Part shown: one piece after another, positions 44,575-48,966 of the stretch
Layout of the letters: each line of letters opens with the position of its first letter
Numbering within the stretch: position 1 is the stretch's first letter
Source of the DNA: an uncultured Clostridia bacterium
GTDB lineage: Bacteria; Bacillota; Clostridia; UMGS1810
Length of the DNA stretch: 48,966 nt
Direction of reading: 5' to 3'
Assembly (NCBI GenBank): GCA_934481345.1
Contig: CAKSPF010000012.1
Span: 1-48,966, forward strand
The notes under the pieces: generated by a model
The model's input: the letters and a program-made list of their open reading frames with translations, nothing else
What the model was told of the DNA's origin: nothing
Databases searched by the model: none
Translations under genes and position numbers: made by a program

Positions 44575-45084
44575 ATGAGAAAAACAAAGAAACTGATCAG
44601 CATTATTTTGGCACTTGCAATGCTTTGTTCGCTCGCGCCGATGGCAGTATTTGCCGACGATGAACCGATCGCCAAAATAGGCGATACGTAATATTACACC
44701 ATTGAAAAAGCGTTTAAAGCAACAAAAAGTAATTCTGTAATGGAATTGCTCGGCGACGCAGTTTATAAAGGTACAATACAACAATCCGCACGTCGGATTA
44801 CCGTAAATATGAATGGATATAGCATTGCATCGTTCTTTCTTTTTTTGAACGGTAATAACAGAATATTTAAAAACGGTACAATCGTCGGCAATTTTGGACT
44901 TTGGAACAGCTCGACTGCCGATGTCAGGCTTAGCGCACTAGAGGACGCCGAATATGCAGTCAACGGCGGAGTTTCAGTTCCCAACGGCACGATGACGATA
45001 AGAGGCGCAAAGGTCGGTTTGAAAGGTACGCTGGCAGCGGATTCCAAATTTGATATTTCGGAACCGAAAAAGCGGTTGAATTAA
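44575..45084 (+). pseudogene. Broken secreted surface-protein gene with early stop
   Basis: AGGAGG (44558-44563) precedes ATG 44575 and a signal peptide (MRKTKKLISIILALA ... MAVFADDE). At codon 39 there is TAA (44689-44691), where relatives would have a Tyr codon in a GDT-YYTIEKAF type sequence. The same frame then continues as plausible beta-repeat protein (ITVNMNGYSIASFFLFLNGN, TIRGAKVGLKGTL) to 45084. The C-terminal region is also short, without repeats or SLH domains, so it is truncated too. It resembles the N-terminal part of InlB/SLH-type surface proteins such as the 33015 gene. Confidence 0.7.
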
Positions 45085-45233
45085 CCGATGCCCACTCCTG
45101 AATTTATCATTTACACACCGTGAAAAAGTATATAAATCCTACTTTTTTTGAGGATAATTTCTCTGTTTTTTTATTTTCTACACGTTACAAAACGAAATTG
45201 TTGTCAATTTTGTTGTCACTCTTATTAACGCGG

Positions 45234-46439
45234 CTACTCAGTCAGAAAATCAATAATATTTTCAAATTTTATTCCCTCGTAATCCGTAATGTACGTCTTA
45301 TCCATTGAAAGAATAGTTTTTTCATAATTATCGGGTATGGCTTTAAGCGGAGCTAATTCACGCTCTTTAACTTTTTCATCCATAAGCGTCAGGCACACCT
45401 GATAATACTTTTTCTCGTCCTGTTTTACAGCAATAAAATCAACCTCTAATTCATACCACTTACCGATAAATACCTGATACCCACGGCGGATAAGTTCAAG
45501 GTACACGATTGTTTCCAAAACATGACCGAAATCACTGTCGGAGTAACCCATAAGCATATTGCGTATACCGGTATCGACAACATAGTATTTTGCAAGATTT
45601 TTTAGCTGTTCCTTGCCTTTGATATCATACCTTTTTACCGGGTATATGATATATGCCTTTTCAAGCATATCAAGGTAGTTTGAAACGGTGGTCGCTTTTG
45701 TTGTTTCGCCCCTGCCTTGACTTGAAATATAACCGCTGATTTTATTTGCGGATATGATGTTGCCCGTATTTGCCACAACATATTTTACAATTTGCTCAAG
45801 CAAGCCTATATCCTTAATATTATTACGTGAAATAACGTCTTTGACAATTACGGTATTATATATTCCGAGCAGAAATTCGTTGATTGTTGTGTTATCCTGC
45901 GGCAAGGTCGGAACAGCCGGCAGACTGCCGAATTTAAGATATTGATTGAATTTATCCTCCAGCGTCCAATCATGCGGCAAATGGTCAAATTCAAGATACT
46001 CCTTAAAAGACAGCGGCAGCATTTTTATCTCCACGTATCGCCCGGAAAGCAGCGTTGAAATCTCAGAAGAAAGCAAATACGCATTTGAGCCTGTGATATA
46101 AATATCCACATTAAACTCAACATTCATGCTGTTTATCGCCTTTTCCCATTTATCAACCTGCTGTATTTCATCAATAAGCAGATAACATCGGTCATTATTT
46201 TTTATTTTTTCTGTGATAAGATTATAAAATGTCTTATAATCCCGCACATCATCATATTTCATCAATTCAAGATTTATATGGATGATGTTATCATCGCTCA
46301 CACCCTCGCCTTTCAGGTATTCCTTAAACAATTCGAGCAGAGTGGATTTTCCGCATCTGCGGATACCGGTTATAACCTTAATCAGTTTATTATCTTTAAA
46401 TGCCTTTAATCGCTGCAAATAATTATCTCGTGAAATCAT
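45234..46439 (-). CDS. AAA-type ATPase with DUF4143
   Basis: ATG 46439 was chosen because GAGGTG is correctly spaced for it; the GTG at 46454 overlaps that site. The 401-residue protein has Walker A TGIRRCGKST (residues 24-33) and Walker B CYLLIDEIQ (around 90), followed by ITGSNAYLL with the sensor residue. The C-terminal DUF4143 part (EVDFIAVKQDEKKYYQVC) looks like a degraded PD-(D/E)XK nuclease fold. Such genes are very common and mobile in anaerobes; their role is unknown. It has its own near-perfect promoter and a large palindrome immediately upstream of it. Confidence 0.9.
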   Translation of the reverse strand: MISRDNYLQRLKAFKDNKLIKVITGIRRCGKSTLLELFKEYLKGEGVSDDNIIHINLELMKYDDVRDYKTFYNLITEKIKNNDRCYLLIDEIQQVDKWEKAINSMNVEFNVDIYITGSNAYLLSSEISTLLSGRYVEIKMLPLSFKEYLEFDHLPHDWTLEDKFNQYLKFGSLPAVPTLPQDNTTINEFLLGIYNTVIVKDVISRNNIKDIGLLEQIVKYVVANTGNIISANKISGYISSQGRGETTKATTVSNYLDMLEKAYIIYPVKRYDIKGKEQLKNLAKYYVVDTGIRNMLMGYSDSDFGHVLETIVYLELIRRGYQVFIGKWYELEVDFIAVKQDEKKYYQVCLTLMDEKVKERELAPLKAIPDNYEKTILSMDKTYITDYEGIKFENIIDFLTE

Positions 46440-46469
46440 ATCAATGCACCTCACTTTAATTATGCCCTT

Positions 46470-46498
46470 ATTATAGCATAAATATTCGAGTTTGTCAA
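46470..46498 (-). promoter_or_regulatory. Near-consensus promoter of the ATPase gene
   Basis: On the minus strand TTGACA (46493-46498) and TATAAT (46470-46475) are exactly 17 bp apart, an exact consensus promoter for the DUF4143 ATPase. Confidence 0.85.
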
Positions 46499-46500
46499 GA

Positions 46501-46522
46501 TTTTACCTTTGTAAAGGTAAAA
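46501..46522. promoter_or_regulatory. Perfect 10-bp palindrome between the ATPase and peptide genes
   Basis: TTTTACCTTT (46501-46510) and AAAGGTAAAA (46513-46522) form a perfect inverted repeat with a 2-bp centre. It abuts the ATPase promoter's -35 side, so it probably controls that gene. It is a good regulator-site candidate. Confidence 0.6.
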
Positions 46523-46591
46523 ATAAACAATTATCGTTTTATATGCCTTTAAACCTGTAAATCCTTTGTATTTTCTTTAGATATTATTACC

Positions 46592-46608
46592 TTGATACGA
46601 AGTATCAA
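46592..46608. promoter_or_regulatory. Inverted repeat just upstream of the peptide gene
   Basis: TTGATAC (46592-46598) and GTATCAA (46602-46608) form a perfect 7-bp repeat with a 3-bp spacer, 24 bp before ATG 46633. Possible operator of the peptide-amidoligase operon. A clean -35/-10 pair for this operon was not found. Confidence 0.5.
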
Positions 46609-46632
46609 TTTTAAAGAAAGCGAGGAAAAGCA

Positions 46633-46743
46633 ATGAGATTCAGTTTCAGCAAGAAGAAGTTTTTGAAGAAAATCATTCTCGGCATTGGCGCGCTGCTCAA
46701 ATATATCATAGGCGGAATTGCCGAGAGCATTGCACTTATCTAA
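46633..46743 (+). CDS. 36-residue cationic amphipathic peptide, candidate precursor
   Basis: ATG 46633 follows GCGAGGAAAA, and the frame ends at TAA 46741-46743. The peptide begins MRFSFSKKKFLKKIILGIGA and ends in a hydrophobic half with a Lys, a Tyr, one Glu and a Leu-Ile tail. By my count it has one Arg, six Lys and one Glu. The N-terminal half is strongly basic and the C-terminal half is Gly/Ile-rich, like membrane-active bacteriocins. It has no leader-type motif. It lies 24 bp before the amidoligase, so it is the leading candidate substrate for that enzyme. Too short for usual annotation. It could also be a structural small membrane protein or a toxin. Confidence 0.7.
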   Translation: MRFSFSKKKFLKKIILGIGALLKYIIGGIAESIALI

Positions 46744-46767
46744 AAAATGAACGGAGGATTTACAAAA

Positions 46768-47871
46768 ATGGAAGAAAAATATTTGTGCTCACATTGCGGA
46801 GCGAAGCTTACACAAGAGGAAATGACAGAGTTTGAGGGAAATATATTCTGCGCTGATTGTCTTAACGACTTAACAACGGTTTGCGATTGCTGCGGAGACA
46901 GAATCCGCCGCGACGAAGCAGAGGGCGACAGCGAGACAACTCTATGCCATCATTGCTATGATTATAATTACACCACCTGCGAAGATTGCGGAGTATTGAT
47001 ACATAACGATGACGCATACTATGATGACGATCCGGATTATCCGTACTGTCAAAGCTGTTACGAAAAATTGCAGCAGGACTCAATAAAATCTTATAGCTAC
47101 AAACCCGAGCCGATATTTTACGGTTCGGGTGTTTTGTTTATGGGCGTTGAACTTGAAATAGACAACGGCGGCGAGGACAGCAACAATGCGGATGAATTGC
47201 TTATGCTTGCAAACCGAAACAGCGAGCATATTTATTGCAAGCATGACGGCAGCATTTCCGATGGATTTGAAATCGTATCGCACCCTATGACGCTTGAGTA
47301 TCACACAAACGATATGAATTGGATTGATGTATTTGAAAGTGCTGTTTCAATGGAATACCGCTCTCATCAGACAAGTACCTGTGGACTGCATATTCATGTC
47401 AACCGCTCTGCGTTCGGAGAAAAAGCCGAGCAGCAGGAGGATGTCATATCCCGTATTGTATATTTCGTGGAAAACCATTGGAACGAGCTTTTGAAGTTCT
47501 CGCGGCGTACAGAAGCAAATATCAACCGCTGGGCAAGCCGATACGGAATTTCAACTACCGCAAAGGATACATACAAAAATGCAAAGGACAAGCATATGGG
47601 GCGGTATGTTGCGGTAAACCTTGAAAATTATAATACGATTGAATTTCGCATTTTCAGAGGTACACTGCGATACAAAACCTTTATTGCGACATTGCAGCTT
47701 GTTCACGAAATATGCAGATTTGCTATGCAGCTTGACGATAAGAAAATGGAAGGTCTTTCATGGTCTGAGTTTGTGTCGCTTATACCGTCCGACAAGCCGG
47801 AGCTTATTGATTACTTAAAGTCTAAACGGCTTTATATCAACGAAATCACAGAAGAAAGCGAGGATATGTAA
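46768..47871 (+). CDS. Zinc-knuckle amidoligase (glutamine-synthetase-fold COOH-NH2 ligase)
   Basis: ATG 46768 was chosen because ACGGAGGA (46749-46756) is spaced for it; the frame from 46747 includes that site. The 367-residue protein begins with three treble-clef-like zinc modules: Cys7/10/28/31, Cys39/42/60/63 and Cys71/74/94/97. The rest matches the Amidoligase_2 family, which has the glutamine-synthetase fold: FMGVELEIDNGG (Glu128, Glu130), KHDGSISDGFEIVSHP, CGLHIHVNRS (His208, His210) and RYVAVNLENYNTIEFRIFRG (Arg279, Glu292, Arg294, Arg297). It should use ATP to join a carboxyl group to an amine or ammonia. The zinc region may bind the substrate. The next gene supplies a glutaminase, so ammonia from glutamine is the probable nitrogen source. 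Confidence 0.85.
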   Translation: MEEKYLCSHCGAKLTQEEMTEFEGNIFCADCLNDLTTVCDCCGDRIRRDEAEGDSETTLCHHCYDYNYTTCEDCGVLIHNDDAYYDDDPDYPYCQSCYEKLQQDSIKSYSYKPEPIFYGSGVLFMGVELEIDNGGEDSNNADELLMLANRNSEHIYCKHDGSISDGFEIVSHPMTLEYHTNDMNWIDVFESAVSMEYRSHQTSTCGLHIHVNRSAFGEKAEQQEDVISRIVYFVENHWNELLKFSRRTEANINRWASRYGISTTAKDTYKNAKDKHMGRYVAVNLENYNTIEFRIFRGTLRYKTFIATLQLVHEICRFAMQLDDKKMEGLSWSEFVSLIPSDKPELIDYLKSKRLYINEITEESEDM

Positions 47872-47872
47872 T

Positions 47873-48769
47873 ATGTGTTGTTTATTCGGATTTTACCACT
47901 ATGGCGGAGGAAAAATCGACAAGCTGCCAAGGCTTACAAACCTGCTTGCGGAAAACGCAACCGTCAGAGGTACGGACGCGGCCGGGATTGCATACAATGA
48001 CCGCGGCAAGCTAATCATTCACAAAGAAGCAAAAGCGGCGTATAACATTGATTTTAAGCATCCCGAAAGCGCGGTTTGCGTAACGGGGCATACAAGACAT
48101 GCCACACAGGGAGATAAAAAGAAAAACTATAATAATCATCCGTTTGCGGGAGCGTGTAAAAATCTTAAATTTGCGCTGTCACATAACGGTGTGCTCATGA
48201 ATGATGCGGATATAAAAAAGCAATATCACTTGCCTAAAACCAAAATTGCAACCGACAGCTATATTGCGGTTCAGTTGCTTGAAAAGAAAAAACAGCTTAA
48301 TGTTGACAGTGTAAAATTTATGGCTGAAAGCATAAGCGGCAGCTTTGCATTTTCAATTCTTGACAGCTCCGACGCGCTTTGGCTTATCCGCGGAGACAGT
48401 CCGCTATCGCTTGTTCATCTGCCGAAATATCGGCTTTATGTATATGCTTCGACAGATGAAATTCTGTATAAATCACTTGTTGATACAAAGCTGTTTAATG
48501 AAATCAAAACAGGCAGCTTTGAAGAAATTACAGCACGTTCGGGAGATATTTTAAGGATTTTACCAAACGGAAAAATTTTAACGGATAAGTTTTCCTATAC
48601 CGATTACAGTGATTTTCATTGGTGGGATTACAGTTTAAAAGACGACTACATTGAGGATTTAAAGTCGGTTGCGGCGTATCAGGGATTTTCTCCCGAGGTT
48701 GTTGACGCTCTTTTGGACGAGGGATTTACGCCGGAAGAAATCGAAGATTACATATACTGTATGGAGTGA
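47873..48769 (+). CDS. Class II glutamine amidotransferase (Ntn-type glutaminase)
   Basis: The start ATG 47873 is 1 bp after the amidoligase stop, with GAGG upstream. The 298-residue protein begins MCCLFGFYHYGG, with catalytic Cys2 exposed after Met removal. The glutamine-binding set is present: VRGTDAAGI (Arg32, Asp35), GHTRHATQG (His73, Arg75), NNHPF (Asn88, His89), SHNG (Asn105, Gly106) and TDSYIAVQLL. Class II amidotransferases hydrolyse glutamine and pass ammonia to a partner synthetase. With no synthetase domain of its own, the amidoligase before it is the natural partner. The C-terminal 40 residues (EVVDALLDEGFTPEEIEDYI) look like a helical tail. Confidence 0.9.
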   Translation: MCCLFGFYHYGGGKIDKLPRLTNLLAENATVRGTDAAGIAYNDRGKLIIHKEAKAAYNIDFKHPESAVCVTGHTRHATQGDKKKNYNNHPFAGACKNLKFALSHNGVLMNDADIKKQYHLPKTKIATDSYIAVQLLEKKKQLNVDSVKFMAESISGSFAFSILDSSDALWLIRGDSPLSLVHLPKYRLYVYASTDEILYKSLVDTKLFNEIKTGSFEEITARSGDILRILPNGKILTDKFSYTDYSDFHWWDYSLKDDYIEDLKSVAAYQGFSPEVVDALLDEGFTPEEIEDYIYCME

Positions 48770-48866
48770 ATTTGCAAAGTATTGTATAATAACCCCACGA
48801 AACAAAACGAAATCAAAGATTTTATCATAATACTTCGGCGACTTTCTGCCGCCTTTGTTGTTATGG

Positions 48867-48872
48867 TATAAT
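48867..48872 (+). promoter_or_regulatory. Extended -10 element before the terminal recombinase gene
   Basis: TATAAT at 48867-48872 with TG two bases before it (TGGTATAAT). No good -35 box. It lies 27 bp before the next coding start. Confidence 0.5.
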
Positions 48873-48898
48873 TAAAGCAGCACACTTTTGGGAGGTGA

Positions 48899-48966
48899 CT
48901 GAAAACGAAATATGGATATGCAAGGGTTTCAAGCATAAATCAAAAAGAGGACAGACAGCTTGACGA
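48899..48966 (+). CDS. Serine recombinase/resolvase, N-terminal end only (runs off window)
   Basis: The frame reads KTKYGYARVSSINQKEDRQL, the start of a resolvase/invertase-family serine recombinase with the catalytic Ser in RVSS. There is no ATG, GTG or TTG in this frame. The first usable codon is CTG 48899, straight after an in-frame TGA and only 3 bp from GGAGG (48891-48895). So it either uses a rare start, has lost its start codon, or carries a small sequence error. The rest lies outside the window. Confidence 0.7.
   Translation, partial: MKTKYGYARVSSINQKEDRQLD

Noticed and set aside
45195..45225. Repeated TTGTTGTCA as an integrase core site
   Set aside because: Two short repeats in AT-rich DNA, no tyrosine integrase or duplicated attachment site in the window.
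1..48966. tRNA or rRNA genes, or a prophage
   Set aside because: No cloverleaf-like or rRNA-like sequence was recognised, and no capsid, terminase or tail genes are present.

Overview
The window looks like a chromosomal stretch of an anaerobic Clostridia-type Firmicute, probably an uncultured gut commensal. The reasons are AGGAGG-type ribosome binding sites with frequent TTG/GTG starts, S-layer-homology (SLH) anchored secreted proteins, a lipoprotein-type sugar ABC importer, BspA-like leucine-rich repeat proteins, and Clostridia-style serine recombinase elements. No rRNA, tRNA or CRISPR array was seen.

Region 1 (1-32.8 kb) is a large, almost entirely forward glycan-utilisation locus. After the 3' end of a UDP-GlcNAc 2-epimerase gene come a secreted carbohydrate-binding protein, a secreted and an intracellular SGNH esterase, an FAD oxidoreductase, a complete sugar importer without its ATPase (solute-binding lipoprotein plus two permeases), an SLH anchor protein, three further secreted or surface proteins, and two giant paralogous secreted glycoside hydrolases of GH-A type. 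An intergenic MITE-like repeat lies at 16.5 kb. A RelE-type toxin / XRE antitoxin pair follows at 26.2 kb. A NarL-type two-component system on the minus strand faces an SGNH esterase / GH36 alpha-galactosidase / SGNH esterase operon whose genes overlap by 4 bp. The inferred logic is outer-surface cleavage, import of oligosaccharides by the ABC system, then deacetylation and degalactosylation inside the cell, with the adjacent sensor kinase as candidate regulator.

Region 2 (32.8-38.9 kb) carries signs of rearrangement. At about 33.05 kb a minus-strand effector-binding-domain gene and a plus-strand SLH/InlB-repeat gene both lack their 5' ends at the same place. A minus-strand BspA-like protein follows, then the C-terminal stub of a polysaccharide deacetylase cut off at about 38.90 kb.

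Region 3 (38.9-48.97 kb) is AT-richer accessory DNA. It holds an SF3-helicase-like replication protein that appears to have lost Walker A, a translationally coupled 40-aa ORF plus large serine recombinase, a small MOBP-like relaxase, a nucleotide-sugar dehydrogenase with a consensus promoter, a surface-protein pseudogene and a DUF4143 ATPase. The most interesting unit is at 46.63-48.77 kb: a 36-aa cationic amphipathic peptide gene, a zinc-knuckle/amidoligase gene and a class II glutamine amidotransferase gene, all closely packed on one strand. This looks like a peptide-modification system, with glutamine-derived ammonia or an amine being ligated to a carboxyl group of the small peptide or of another target. 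The window ends in the first codons of another serine recombinase or resolvase.
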